Source: an uncultured delta proteobacterium
Lineage (GTDB): Bacteria; Desulfobacterota; Desulfobulbia; Desulfobulbales; Desulfocapsaceae
Direction: 5' to 3'
Assembly: GCA_903901335.1 (NCBI GenBank)
Contig: CAIUQR010000059.1
Coordinates: forward strand, 1-64,000
DNA length: 64,000 nucleotides
Both the position numbers and the translations under genes were made by a program. Shown piece by piece: positions 16,762-27,800 of the stretch (the first letter of the stretch is position 1; every line of letters starts with the position of its first letter). A model generated the notes under the pieces. It worked only from the letters and a program-made list of their open reading frames with translations, searched no databases and was not told where the DNA came from.

Positions 16762-18108
16762 ATGAAAAGACCTGCTCTAGCCATGATAACATTTCTTTTT
16801 CTTATGGCGCTGGCATCACCCGGAAAAGCTGAAGAGAGGATTTCCGGCCAACAGACGCCGGCAGTCTGGACCGCCAGGGAGGCAGTCCGTTTCGCTTTGC
16901 AAAACAGTCCGGACAGTCTGATCGCTCAACAAAGAATTGCTTCGGCCAGAGCTGCAATAACCGGCGCCAAGTCCCGTTTGTCCCCGGAAATTGGTCTCAG
17001 TTCCGAATATTCCCAGACAAACAACCCGATGTATTCTTTCGGCAATATATTGAATCAAAAAAAATTCAGCAATACCATAGATTTCAACAATCCAGGACGG
17101 ACAGATAATCTGGATTTCAAGATCCAGGCCCAATATCGCTTTTATAATGGCGGACAGGATCAGGCGGCCGTCGAGGCAGCCCAAGCCGGGGAAAATAGTT
17201 CCATCGCCAACCTGACAGTTGTACAGCATCAACTTGGATTCGAGGTGGTTCGCCTGTTTCTGGCCATTACTCAAGATCAGGAAATGGTCGCAGCCCGTGA
17301 ATCGGCAGTGGCGGCCATCAAGGCCTCCCTGGCCGTAGCCAAGGCTCGCAATGAGGCAGGAACATTATTGAAAGCGGATCTCTTGAATCTGGAGGCCCAG
17401 GAGGCCGGTGCCACTGAAGACCTTATCCTGGCACGTCATTCCCTGGAACTCACCAAACGTGGTTTTCTCAATCTCCTTGGCCTCCAAGGAGTCGATATCG
17501 TTATCGATCCGCGCGACACAATCGATCAGATTACTCCGAAAGCACTGGAATATACCCATCGTCCTGAACTTCATGTTCTTGCGAACGCAATCATGGCCGC
17601 CGAGGCGGAAATTCGCAAGGCGGAAGGAGGCAGGTATCCCACAATGGACGGTTTTGCAAGCTATCAGGTTGATAACGGGTCCGTCATGACCGGTTCCGGA
17701 GATTCATGGATGGCTGGAGTCCGTGTTAACTTTTCCCTTTATGACGGCGGACGCACCACCTCAGGGATTGCAATGGCCAAGTCCAGATTATCCGAACTGA
17801 AAGAGCAGAAGGTGAAGACCGAACTGGCGCTTAACCTGGACCTGCAGAAGGCCGATCTTGAATACCAGCAGGCGGAACAGCGAGTGCTGGTCACCGAAAA
17901 AATGGTGACCGTGGCCAGAGAAAGCGCCCGTCTGAACAGAATCCGCTTTCAGGAAGGCGTGGTGTTATCGTCTGAGTTGATAGATGTTGAAAAACGCCTA
18001 ACCGATGCCCTTGTTCGGCAATCGGCTGCCAGGACACTGCGTCAGACTGCAATAGCCAATCTACGGAGAGCCGTGGGGATACCACAATTTGATCAGATCA
18101 CTGAATGA
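16762..18108 (+). CDS. TolC-family outer-membrane efflux protein
   Basis: A 448-aa outer-membrane channel protein with a signal peptide (about 1-23, ending SPGKAEE). It shows the two-fold OEP repeat typical of TolC: long coiled-coil helices rich in Ala, Gln and Glu (AQQRIASARAAITGAKSRL; LDLQKADLEYQQAEQRVLV) alternating with beta-strand parts (ISLSSEY-like, NFSLYDGGRTTSG). It forms the exit duct of a tripartite efflux system. It is the first gene of the operon, overlapping by a few bases the earliest possible start of the adaptor gene. AAAGGGAAC precedes the ATG. Substrate specificity lies with the pump rather than this protein. Confidence 0.93.
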   Translation: MKRPALAMITFLFLMALASPGKAEERISGQQTPAVWTAREAVRFALQNSPDSLIAQQRIASARAAITGAKSRLSPEIGLSSEYSQTNNPMYSFGNILNQKKFSNTIDFNNPGRTDNLDFKIQAQYRFYNGGQDQAAVEAAQAGENSSIANLTVVQHQLGFEVVRLFLAITQDQEMVAARESAVAAIKASLAVAKARNEAGTLLKADLLNLEAQEAGATEDLILARHSLELTKRGFLNLLGLQGVDIVIDPRDTIDQITPKALEYTHRPELHVLANAIMAAEAEIRKAEGGRYPTMDGFASYQVDNGSVMTGSGDSWMAGVRVNFSLYDGGRTTSGIAMAKSRLSELKEQKVKTELALNLDLQKADLEYQQAEQRVLVTEKMVTVARESARLNRIRFQEGVVLSSELIDVEKRLTDALVRQSAARTLRQTAIANLRRAVGIPQFDQITE

Positions 18109-18128
18109 AAGGAAGACAGGAGAACGTG

Positions 18129-19169
18129 ATGAATCCACATATGCGACATACAGGCCGTTTACTAATACTTGTTTTCTGCATCATTTTCCTCTTCGGCTGC
18201 AAGGAAGAACGGACAAAACAGACAGCTAATCAAGATCGGGCCGTCGTATCAGTGAAGGTACTCACGGTCCAGGAGGAGAAGGCAACGGCCCATAGAGAGA
18301 TCATGGGGACCGTTCAGGCTGCCGAAAAGGCAGTGATTGCCGCCAGGATAAGCGGGCAGATCATCGAACTGCCAGTCATCCCCGGTTCGAGAGTGGAAAA
18401 AGGCAATCTGCTGGTCAAAATAAATGCAGGCGAAATTTCCGCGCAATTAATCCAGGCAAAAGCCCAGCTTGCTCAAGTTGAACGGAATCTCGAGCGGGAG
18501 AGAAATCTGTTGAAAAAAGATGCCTCTACCCCGGAGACGGTGAAGGGACTGGAAGATACCCACCGTATAGCCCTCGCTGCCGTCAAAGAGGTTCAGACGA
18601 TGCTTGATTATGCTACGATTTCAGCCCCGTTTTCGGGCATAATCACCCGAAAAAATGCAGATGTCGGTGACCTCGCCTCACCCGGCAAACCACTACTGGA
18701 GATCGAAAACGAGATGAAACTCCAGGTTGTTGCCGATATCCCTGAATCAATGATCTTGAAGATTAAGGTTGGTGACGACATTCCTGTCTCCATCCCTGCT
18801 GCGGGCTTTTCTTCCATCTGTAGAGTGGAAGAGGTCTCCCCTGCCGCCGATCCTTTATCCCGGACCGCCCCGATCAAGCTTTCCGTTCCGTCCACCTCAG
18901 ATATCCGGTCCGGCCAATTTGCCAGGCTCTTGCTCTCCCAAGGCACTGAAAATGCGATATTTATTCCCAAGTCGGCAATCGTTCCTTTTGGTCAGATGGA
19001 ACGAATATTCATCGCTCAAGAAGGAAAAGCGCGACTTCGCCTGGTTCGAACCGGTGAAATAAAAAATGACAAGGTCGAGATACTGGCAGGTCTTGCCCCT
19101 GGTGATGAGGTCATAATATCAGGAAATGAAGGTCTCACCGACGGGCAGGCACTTGCCTCCACTCGATAA
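18129..19169 (+). CDS. RND efflux periplasmic adaptor (membrane fusion) lipoprotein
   Basis: A protein of about 346 aa that bridges pump and outer-membrane channel. The N-terminus is a lipoprotein signal ([11 protein letters not shown], Cys at about 24), anchoring it to the inner membrane. The order of domains is typical: a lipoyl/barrel-sandwich strand set ([35 protein letters not shown]), an alpha-hairpin ([20 protein letters not shown]), the second lipoyl half ([14 protein letters not shown]), then beta-barrel and membrane-proximal domains. I place the start at ATG 18129 because ACAGGAG precedes it by six bases; an upstream ATG at 18105 overlaps the stop of the previous gene. It is followed after 11 bases by the pump gene. 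Confidence 0.92.
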   Translation: MNPHMRHTGRLLILVFCIIFLFGCKEERTKQTANQDRAVVSVKVLTVQEEKATAHREIMGTVQAAEKAVIAARISGQIIELPVIPGSRVEKGNLLVKINAGEISAQLIQAKAQLAQVERNLERERNLLKKDASTPETVKGLEDTHRIALAAVKEVQTMLDYATISAPFSGIITRKNADVGDLASPGKPLLEIENEMKLQVVADIPESMILKIKVGDDIPVSIPAAGFSSICRVEEVSPAADPLSRTAPIKLSVPSTSDIRSGQFARLLLSQGTENAIFIPKSAIVPFGQMERIFIAQEGKARLRLVRTGEIKNDKVEILAGLAPGDEVIISGNEGLTDGQALASTR

Positions 19170-19180
19170 CGAGGACAGAA

Positions 19181-22100
19181 ATGAACACCGATAATATACA
19201 AAAAACCGGGTTCGCCGGCAGGATCGCATCGATGTTTATCGCTTCGAAGCTGACACCTCTCGGCATTATCGCCTCTCTGCTCCTCGGTCTCATGGCCATT
19301 GTCATCCTGCCGCGAGAAGAAGAACCGCAGATCAAGGTCCCGATGATCGATGTGATGGTCTCTATGCCCGGGGCAACACCCAAGGAGATAGAGGAACGAC
19401 TCTCCATTCCCATGGAGAAACTGCTCTACGAACTGCCGGGAGTTGAATACATCTATTCAACATCGATGGCCGGTCAGAGCATGCTGGTAGTCAGATTTTA
19501 TGTCGGCGCCGATCTGGAAAATTCCATCGTCCGTTTGAATCAGAAACTGGCAATGAATTTCGACCGTATCCCGTATTCGGTCTCTCGTCCGTTGATTAAA
19601 CCCCATACCATCGATGATGTGCCGATCCTGGCTCTGACCATCCACGGGAAAGGCTACGACCATTTTACCCTGCGCCGACTGACTGCTCAAGTGGATGATG
19701 CCGTCAAGAACATTCATGACGTTGCCGAAACCACCTTAATCGGTGGAACACGGCGGCAGGTCAGGATCCTCTTTGACCCGCTGTTGCTGTCTTCCAGAAA
19801 CCTGACCGTGGACGATCTGGTGACCCACCTGAAGGAGGCCAACCTTCAGTCATTCTCCGGTAATCTCCAATCGAATAATAGTGAGATACAACTCCAGACA
19901 GGGGTTTTCCTGGCTGATGCCAGGGATGCAGGCAAGATCGTCGTCGGAGTCTACGGCAGCAAACCCGTCTATCTGAATGAGGTAGCCAAGGTCCTTGACG
20001 GCCCGGAAGAACCGGAAAACTATGTCCTCTACGGCCACGCCGGCCAAGCTGAAAAAGAGGCCGCAGTGACGCTTTCCATCGCCAAACGCCCGGGTTCCAA
20101 CGCCGTAAATGTAGTGAATGCAGTCCTTAAAAAAGTGGGCAGTCTTAAAGGAACATTAATCCCTGCCGATCTCAATGTTACGGTGACCCGCAACTATGGA
20201 CTAACAGCCGCCGAAAAATCAAACGAGCTCCTGCTGCATATGGGAATCGCGATTTTCGGAGTTGCCCTGCTGATCCTTTTCTTCCTGGGATGGCGAGAGT
20301 CAGTCGTTGTTATGCTGGCAATCCCGACAACCTTAGCCCTGACCTTGTTGATCTTCTATTTGTATGGGTACACACTGAATCGGATCACCCTCTTTGCTCT
20401 GATTTTTTCAATCGGTATTCTGGTTGATGACGCCATAGTCGTGGTCGAAAATATCGTTCGCCACCTGCGTCTGCCGGAAATTGCCGGCCGATCAATCACC
20501 AGCGTGGCGCTGGAAGCAGTATCCGAGGTCGGTAATCCTACCATCCTCGCTACCTGGGCTGTCATCGCGGCCATCCTGCCCATGGCTTTTGTCGGTGGTT
20601 TGATGGGACCCTATATGCGTCCTATCCCGATCGGTTCTTCAGCAGCGATGATCTTTTCCTTGCTGATCGCCTTCACGGTAACACCCTATGCAGCCTCCCG
20701 CATTCTGAAGCGGAAACATCTCCATAACGGCAACGGAGAAGAGGCGGACACCAGCAGCTTCTTTACAAGAATTTATCATCGGATCATGTACCCGCTCCTC
20801 TCTTATGGAAGCAGGCGAATCATCTTTTTTTCCATCATCATCTCACTTCTGCTCATCAGCTTTTCACTGGTCGCCTTCGGCCTGGTCAAAGTAAAGATGC
20901 TTCCCTTTGACAACAAAAGCGAATTCCAAATCATCCTCAACATGCCCGAAGGTTCTACCTTGGAGCAGACCTCAAAGGTAGCAATGGAGATGTCCGAAGC
21001 CACAGCTCAGGATCCGGCCGTTGCCGATTACCAGATCTACGCCGGGACCGCCTCTCCTTATAACTTCAACGGTCTGGTGCGGCACTATTTTATGCGCAAG
21101 GGTCCGACAGTGGCCGATATTCAGGTAAATCTTAAACCGAAAGACGAACGTGATGTCCAAAGCCATGACATCGCCAAACGCATTCGGCCGTCTGTCGCCC
21201 TCATAGCAAAGAAATATGGTGCTGCCGTTGCCGTGGCGGAGGTTCCGCCCGGCCCGCCCGTTCTGCAGACCCTTGTCGCCGAAATCTATGGCCCAACAGA
21301 TGCCGTCAGGGTCAAACTGGCGGAAAAGGTAAAGCATATCCTGGAGACAACTGAGGGCGTTGTCGATGTTGACTGGTACCGGGAGGCGGACCGCGTACGT
21401 AAGATCATAACCGTTGACAAGGAAAAAGCGGCCTTAAACGGGATCTCTGAAGGCCAGATCACCAGGACCATTCAGATGGCGATTGCGGGAATTTCCGTCG
21501 ATCTGTTTCACCAGCCTCCCGAGAAGGAGGAAATCAATATCGTCCTTGAACTGCCTCGTGCCCTGCGAGCCAGAATAGACAGCCTGCTCGATATCTCCCT
21601 GCGTCCCGACATGAAGAGCAATTCCCCACTGGTGCCTCTCAGGGAACTGGTGCATGTATCTGAACGCCCCGTCGAACAGCCGATCTATCGCAAGAATCTC
21701 AAATCCGTCATTTATGTTACAGGGGACGTAGCAGGGGCGATAGAAAGCCCCATTTATGCCATCTTGAAAATGAACAAGCAGCTGACCGCATTGCATGGAA
21801 CCGATTACGGCGGAAAGGAAAAATCGATTGAAATATACAACCTGAATCAACCGTTTACCGAGGTTGAGCCAAGCATGAAATGGGACGGAGAATGGCATGT
21901 CACCCTGGAGGTTTTCCGGGATCTGGGTGTTGCCTTCTGTGTGGTCGTAATCCTGATCTATATGCTTATGGTCGGTTGGTTCAAAGATTACATCACCCCA
22001 CTGGTGGTCATGGCTGCCATTCCCTTCTCCCTGATAGGGATACTCCCGGCCCACTGGCTGCTTCACGCCTTTTTTACCGCCACCTCCATGATCGGCTTTA

Positions 22101-22399
22101 TGGCCGGAGGAGGCATCGTCGTTAGAAACTCCATTATCCTGGTGGACTTTATAGAGCTGCGTCTCCGGCATGGCCTGCCGCTGGCAGAAGCTGTCATTGA
22201 GGCTGGTGCAGTCCGGTTCCGGCCTATGCTTTTGACCGCTCTTGCCGTCGTCGTCGGTGCCTCGGTGATCCTCGCTGATCCGATTTTCCAGGGACTGGCT
22301 ATATCATTGATGTTTGGAGAAATTGCTGCTTTGCTGGTCAGCACAATAGCAGTTCCGGTCCTGTATTATATGGTTAAAAACCGGGCTAAGAATGTATAA
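19181..22399 (+). CDS. RND-family multidrug/solute efflux pump
   Basis: A 1072-aa inner-membrane proton antiporter of the HAE-type RND family. It has twelve hydrophobic segments, one near the N-terminus, five around 345-540, one at about 545-565 and five at the end, with two large periplasmic porter regions between. The proton-relay Asp pair is in [13 protein letters not shown], and the second-half equivalent [15 protein letters not shown] is also visible. The sequence is nearer the broad HAE/acriflavine-resistance group than heavy-metal CusA types, since the Met-rich metal sites are not seen. With the adaptor and TolC-like genes it forms a complete pump. No TetR- or MarR-type regulator is adjacent. 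A strong terminator follows the stop. Confidence 0.95.
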   Translation: MNTDNIQKTGFAGRIASMFIASKLTPLGIIASLLLGLMAIVILPREEEPQIKVPMIDVMVSMPGATPKEIEERLSIPMEKLLYELPGVEYIYSTSMAGQSMLVVRFYVGADLENSIVRLNQKLAMNFDRIPYSVSRPLIKPHTIDDVPILALTIHGKGYDHFTLRRLTAQVDDAVKNIHDVAETTLIGGTRRQVRILFDPLLLSSRNLTVDDLVTHLKEANLQSFSGNLQSNNSEIQLQTGVFLADARDAGKIVVGVYGSKPVYLNEVAKVLDGPEEPENYVLYGHAGQAEKEAAVTLSIAKRPGSNAVNVVNAVLKKVGSLKGTLIPADLNVTVTRNYGLTAAEKSNELLLHMGIAIFGVALLILFFLGWRESVVVMLAIPTTLALTLLIFYLYGYTLNRITLFALIFSIGILVDDAIVVVENIVRHLRLPEIAGRSITSVALEAVSEVGNPTILATWAVIAAILPMAFVGGLMGPYMRPIPIGSSAAMIFSLLIAFTVTPYAASRILKRKHLHNGNGEEADTSSFFTRIYHRIMYPLLSYGSRRIIFFSIIISLLLISFSLVAFGLVKVKMLPFDNKSEFQIILNMPEGSTLEQTSKVAMEMSEATAQDPAVADYQIYAGTASPYNFNGLVRHYFMRKGPTVADIQVNLKPKDERDVQSHDIAKRIRPSVALIAKKYGAAVAVAEVPPGPPVLQTLVAEIYGPTDAVRVKLAEKVKHILETTEGVVDVDWYREADRVRKIITVDKEKAALNGISEGQITRTIQMAIAGISVDLFHQPPEKEEINIVLELPRALRARIDSLLDISLRPDMKSNSPLVPLRELVHVSERPVEQPIYRKNLKSVIYVTGDVAGAIESPIYAILKMNKQLTALHGTDYGGKEKSIEIYNLNQPFTEVEPSMKWDGEWHVTLEVFRDLGVAFCVVVILIYMLMVGWFKDYITPLVVMAAIPFSLIGILPAHWLLHAFFTATSMIGFMAGGGIVVRNSIILVDFIELRLRHGLPLAEAVIEAGAVRFRPMLLTALAVVVGASVILADPIFQGLAISLMFGEIAALLVSTIAVPVLYYMVKNRAKNV

Positions 22400-22400
22400 A

Positions 22401-22444
22401 AAAAAGAGGGTTGAAGGATCGTCGCGATCGTTCAACCCTCTTTT
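22401..22444. terminator. bidirectional terminator after the efflux operon
   Basis: AGAGGGTTGAA and TTCAACCCTCT form an 11-bp stem, extended by GATCG/CGATC, with A-runs and T-runs on opposite sides. It lies 2 bases after the pump stop and about 20 bases before the convergent lipoprotein gene ends. Confidence 0.9.
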
Positions 22445-22464
22445 GACTAGACCAACTGCAGAGA

Positions 22465-24315
22465 TTATCGTACGTTTTTTTCCTCTATATTTCCCGGTTT
22501 TTTCGAAGTGATTTCGGGCAAGGTATCATCAACAGGAATATCCGGCAGATTTTCCGCAGACACATCACCTTGTGTTTGCCCTCCATCCGTTCCCTTAATG
22601 CTGGGCAGAAGCTTCGGATCCAGGACATTCATCTCTGTTTCGACCCTTTTCAGATTTTCGAGAACCTTATCGGTGAAATCGACATTCGGATACTTGACCA
22701 GAATATCGGCAAGGATCTTTCGCGATTCGATCAGGAGTTTCTTTTTACCTTCAGGATCGGAGGTCTTCGTATAACGAATAAAGAGTTCAGCCGCCTTCCG
22801 TCGTTCGGCTTTGGCTGCAAGCGTCGATATTTCTTTGATTTTTTCTGCGGCCTTAGTTGCATATTCGGTATCTTGCAGTCCGCTGAAGACCTTCACGGCA
22901 TCATCAAACTTTCCACCATCGATATAGCCCATCCCCTCATTCCAGCGGCGTTGTCCATCCTGCATCTTGCCGATCTTGACCGTCTCGCGCTCGACTGCGT
23001 CGGAGAGAACCAGCGCATCATTTTTGTCCCTGACCTTCAACCTTTGCTCAGGGCTGATGATATCCTCCGGGATTATCTGTAATTTTTTAATTGCCTCGGC
23101 ATAATGCTTGTCTGCGGCCAATCGGTCGACCTCCGCAAAGATCCCGTTGAGCCACACATCTGCGCGTTTCAGGGTATCAGTCTTGATCAATTCGACATTG
23201 GATGTCACTGCAGAATTTGGATAGGCCTTCAAAAATTTATCTGCCTGCCAGATGATTTTATACCCGTCCTGTTCCGGAATAAAACCCAAATAATTTCTTA
23301 AGATCCCGGAATATTGAGTGAGTTCCGGACTGCTTTTATCATTATGTTCAAGAATGCTGAGATGCTTCTGCGACCACTCATCGACACGACCGAGATCCTG
23401 ATAATCCTTTGCCATACTCTGATACTGCTTTTGAGCAGCAGGATAATTTCCAGAGGCGGTATACAAATCGGCAAGGGTCTTCCGCAATGAAAGCAGATCC
23501 GTTCTCTGTTCATTGGAGGCCGATACCTGGTTCACTATCTGCTGATACACCTCTGCCGCTTTCTCTTCCTGATGCAGAAACATCAGGGCGTTTCCATATG
23601 CTATCTTCGTCTTCAGTGTCAGATCTCCAAGCTGGGCCTCGGGTATCTTGCTCCAGGTCTGCACAACCTCTTCATATTCCCTTTTGTCTGAATGCCGTTT
23701 GATCAGGGTTTCTATCTGCGACAGGTCGGTTGCGACCTTCTGCTTTACCTGAACGGGGGTTTTCTCTTGCGGAGCGGTCAGCAACCGGCTGCATTCGCCC
23801 TCCATAAAGGCGATATCGTTTTTCTGGAGTTCCAGGACCTCCTCCTCATTGAACAGGGCCGGAGAATCCGTGTTCAGCTGCTGGATCAGATCATGCAAAT
23901 GATTATAGCCAGATAAGATTTTCTGGATATCCCGGAAACAACGAACCATTTTTTCAGTGTCCTCCCGGTTGAGATTGAGGACCGCCGACTGACTGTCAAG
24001 CTCCTTCCATCTGGTAAGTTTCTTATCATATTCAAGGATACGGTCGTTAATAAACTTGCTTGATGGCAACAAAAACCGCATCTTGTTGTCTATCGACTCC
24101 TGGGCCGGTTCTATTGGAATCTGCTGCTGTCCCGGTTTATATGGAGTCCTTCTGGTCCTCTCATCAGAGGAATCAAACGTTCCCGGCACATGCCCAGGTT
24201 GCTGCACATCCACGTCGTCTGATTTCGGAGAAACAGGTCGTTTAAGAGACGGCGCACAGCCAGCGGCAAAAAGGGCGCATAAGGTTAAGACAAGAATATA
24301 TCTACTTGGAATCAT
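22465..24315 (-). CDS. large TPR-rich lipoprotein
   Basis: A protein of about 616 aa, starting MIPSRYILVLTLCALFAAGC with a clear lipobox (AAGC), so it is anchored to an envelope membrane. A Pro/Gln-rich linker (about 20-75) is followed by long alpha-helical regions with tetratricopeptide-like pairs, for example YGNALMFLHQEEKAAEVYQQI and LYTASGNYPAAQKQYQSMAK, and later YIDGGKFDDAVKVFSGL. Such proteins usually act as protein-binding scaffolds. The C-terminal tail is acidic and Pro-rich. An in-frame ATG four codons upstream also exists; the inner one has GGAAAATGG in front. It sits 180 bases beyond the PilZ-PBP operon on the same strand. The partner is unknown. Confidence 0.8.
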   Translation of the reverse strand: MIPSRYILVLTLCALFAAGCAPSLKRPVSPKSDDVDVQQPGHVPGTFDSSDERTRRTPYKPGQQQIPIEPAQESIDNKMRFLLPSSKFINDRILEYDKKLTRWKELDSQSAVLNLNREDTEKMVRCFRDIQKILSGYNHLHDLIQQLNTDSPALFNEEEVLELQKNDIAFMEGECSRLLTAPQEKTPVQVKQKVATDLSQIETLIKRHSDKREYEEVVQTWSKIPEAQLGDLTLKTKIAYGNALMFLHQEEKAAEVYQQIVNQVSASNEQRTDLLSLRKTLADLYTASGNYPAAQKQYQSMAKDYQDLGRVDEWSQKHLSILEHNDKSSPELTQYSGILRNYLGFIPEQDGYKIIWQADKFLKAYPNSAVTSNVELIKTDTLKRADVWLNGIFAEVDRLAADKHYAEAIKKLQIIPEDIISPEQRLKVRDKNDALVLSDAVERETVKIGKMQDGQRRWNEGMGYIDGGKFDDAVKVFSGLQDTEYATKAAEKIKEISTLAAKAERRKAAELFIRYTKTSDPEGKKKLLIESRKILADILVKYPNVDFTDKVLENLKRVETEMNVLDPKLLPSIKGTDGGQTQGDVSAENLPDIPVDDTLPEITSKKPGNIEEKNVR

Positions 24316-24501
24316 GCCATTTTCCATTAATTTTGGGAATATAGTTTCGTTGAAAGGGGATGCGTTTCAGTTTTGCATACACTACCCGTATTTCTGAAAA
24401 TTTCAATAAGACTTTTGACAGATCGGCAAGCAAAGAAAACGACAACCCGATGCATACCCTAACAAAATACAGGCCCTCAAATACGCCGGAATTGCTGGAG
24501 A

Positions 24502-24849
24502 CTACTGCTCAATTTCATCAATAAATCGAGTCCCTATCTCAAACTCACCTGGGGTTTCCCTGCTTTCCAGGCACCACATTACTGACCCTATTACCTCCAG
24601 CAGGCTGCGATTTTGATCCTTGCAGACCACGGTCAGCTCTTTTCCCCACTCCTCGGATTCGAGCTTAATATAGATCCTGGTGTTTTTCCGGATAGGTTCC
24701 TTGGCTGAAAAACGTATTCCTCCCAGGCTATAGTCCAGCATTTGCCCTTCCTGATCCGCGCACTGTTTATCCTTCGATTCAATGACCTGAAAATGGACGA
24801 TGCTCTGTTTATTCTGTCGCTTGAACTGCCGCCTGTCGTCTGTTCCCAT
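24502..24849 (-). CDS. PilZ-domain protein
   Basis: A 115-aa cytoplasmic PilZ domain that by family knowledge binds cyclic di-GMP. Both signature motifs are present: an RxxxR-type start (DRRQFKR) and the D/NxSxxG motif (DYSLGGIRF), with the beta-barrel strands following (IYIKLESE, LLEVIGSVMW, FEIGTRFID). No effector domain is attached, so it must act by binding another protein. It begins 23 bases after the stop of the penicillin-binding protein gene on the same strand and is almost certainly cotranscribed. That suggests second-messenger control over envelope synthesis. The ATG at 24849 is preceded by GGAGAATTGAC. Confidence 0.88.
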   Translation of the reverse strand: MGTDDRRQFKRQNKQSIVHFQVIESKDKQCADQEGQMLDYSLGGIRFSAKEPIRKNTRIYIKLESEEWGKELTVVCKDQNRSLLEVIGSVMWCLESRETPGEFEIGTRFIDEIEQ

Positions 24850-24872
24850 GTCAATTCTCCGTGATAAACTGA

Positions 24873-27800
24873 TCAGTTACTCTCCTGTTGAGATAGTTTC
24901 CAACAGGGTTTAAAGACTCTCGTCGCCTCAAAATCCCCCGATTCATCGAAGGTCCCGAAGGTCATCACAGAGGGCGTTAATCTGTCGCGTTCATCCACAA
25001 GAGATCCCGGTTTTTTAAGAAGTCCCCCGTTATCAGGTTGCACCGCCGCATTGACCTGCCCCAGGTTGTTTCGTTGGATACTCAAACCCTTGGAATGCAG
25101 TTCCGCCATGTTAAGGTGTTGCCCATAACCCTGTTTCCAGAGAAGGGTGTTGACGATATCTGTCCATGTCGGCAACGCACCCACCGCGCCGGTCACTCGT
25201 GTAGAGGCATGCTTCATGACCTTGTTGTCATCAAATCCCACATATGTCCCAACCGCAAAACCTCCATCAATGACCATTGCATTAGCCTGATCTTTAACAC
25301 CTGGAAGATACCCGAAAAACGAGGCATTGGTATACGAATTCGCCGTTCCTGTTTTTCCGAGCAGAGGCAACGGCATATTCAACGTTTTTCCGCCCTTCCC
25401 GATCATCCTGACATTTTTATTGGCATATTTTCCTGTCCCGTATTTGATAACGTTCTCAAGAATATGTCCTACGGCAAGAGAGATTTCAGGGGCAACCGGC
25501 TGGGTAGTGGACTTTTTAGGCCGGTATAAAACCTCCCCATTGGCCGACTCGATACGATCAATGATCGTCAGCAGATCCCCATTGTCTTCGCTCTGCTCAC
25601 CGTAGATGGAAACCGCACCGGTGACTATCCCTTCATACATCCGTGTCGCCTCAAGAAGGGTGACGACATTAGAGCCAAGCGGAAAAGACAGGACCGGTTC
25701 AAGCTTGCTTTTAACCCCAAGCCGATGGGCCAGCTCGATGAGGTAGTTAAGACCGACCAGGACCCGGAAGTCCTTAACGGAAGAAAGAACATCCAGGCTG
25801 TATGGAGGCAATTTCTGCAATCGAGCCAACTCTATATTCATCTGACTTTCGAGCATATCAAATGCCGCCAGGCTGACCGTCGATTTGATGTACACGTTTT
25901 TCCAGAAGCTCTTTCTTCCGGACTCGTCCTGACTCTGCAGCAGATCCCGCAGGTTGAATGTATTCACCGAGACCATGTTTACCGGTATCTCACTTCTTTT
26001 TTCGTAACTATAGCGCTCCTGAAACTTATCATAACAAAGTATGCCGTTCTGCGATCCTGCTTCAAATCCTGAGGATTGATCCGGCAAGCCTCCTCCTGTT
26101 TCAGGGAGCGGGGAACTCCCGTCAACCTCCCTTCTGTAAGCGTCCAGCTCTTTTTTCAAATTCTGTAAAGAGAGAAAACTGTTGCTGAGAATTTTTCCCC
26201 GCAGACGAAGTTCCTGCCCGTCTGAATCAGACGCGTTCATCTGGGTCTTGAACCCTTCAAGACCTTGACCATAATGCAATTTTTTAAGCTGCTTATATTC
26301 CCCCAACCGGTTTTCAAAGATAAAATCCGTCTCACTGTTGGTAAGTGCGCTGAAAAAGGCTGCCTGTTGCAAGGCCTTTTCATCTACAATGATACCATAT
26401 TTATCCCTGACCCGTGCCTTATAACTGTTATAGGTTTCCTCTTCTCCGTTGGCAGCGACCCTGGGCGCCATTCCCAGATGCGTCGCAACATCTTTGAACT
26501 GACTCTCGCTCAATTTATCGCAGAGATGATAGGTAAGCCATACAGCGGCAATATTTTCCGATTCCACTCCAGCCCAGCTCATGGAAACATATTCATGAGG
26601 AGATATATGGTCCGGATGTGGGAAATAGGCTTGATTCTGAAAGACAAAGACATCGCGGACATTAGACAGCGGATCGGCCGTATTCCATCCCAGCTGCAGG
26701 GCGGCTGTAAAGACAAAAGGCTTAAAGGAAGAACCCATTGTCCGTTTGGCATAGACGGCCCGGTTAAAAAACCTGTTTTCCACTCCGCCGGCAACGGCCT
26801 TGATCCGTCCCTCCTGCATCACCAGTCCCCCTCCTTCAACCTCCGGATATTTTTCCAGATCGAGGAGGATCTTCCCTTCAGGCTCCAAGGATCTGATGCT
26901 CACCCAGACCCGGTCATGTTCTTTCATCTGCCCGAGCAAGGCGACGTAATCCTTTTTCGCTGCCTCCCCCCAGGCCTGACGTTGCCATTTAACCCTGGCA
27001 TCAACAATGTTTTTCAAACCGTCATGATCGATGATTCCACTGCCGAGCCTGCCGTCAAATACCACCTCCACCGCCTGGGAATCGCCGTTACTGCTTATCT
27101 TCGTAATCGTGCCTGGAAGAAACGCCCCCTCCTGAACCAATTCATCGCCATCGTAATCGACCTTTTTGAGCTCCTCCTGAACTTCATTCCGTTCATATCC
27201 CCGCAAGCGAACATCGAGCTGTGAAAGCTCATGCCTGAGAGCCGACATAGTTTTCCCCTGCAAGGCCTTATCGACCGTCGTGATAATGCGCACACCGGAG
27301 GTGGCCAGATTGCTGATATCGTGGGCGGCAAGCGCATCAAGGACTTCTGATGTGGAGACGGCATCTCTGACCATTTCCATTACATAGTCAAGTGAATATC
27401 CGACCTTGCCTTTGTCGAAAACTATATCCTGTCCTTTGACCGCATCATACTGGGCCTGCTGGATCATCCCCAGATCGAGCATTTTTCCAAGGACGTATCC
27501 GACCCTGTCCCTGGCCCTTTTACGGGCAATCTCGGCCCCCTCCTCCGTTTTCTGAACAAAAGGATTGTAATAGTTAGGCCTCTTGACGCTTCCGGCGATA
27601 AAGGCACATTCAAGAAGTGTCAGCTCCTCAGGAAGCTTATTGAAATAATAACGGGCGGCAACACCCAGTCCCAAGGCATTGCCGCTCACAAAAAACTGAT
27701 TGGCGTAAAACTCGAAGATCTTCTCTTTGGGATAGCGATGTTCAAGCCGCAAGGCAAAGAGCAGTTCTTTGAGTTTGGCGGACAAAGACCGCTCTGTCCG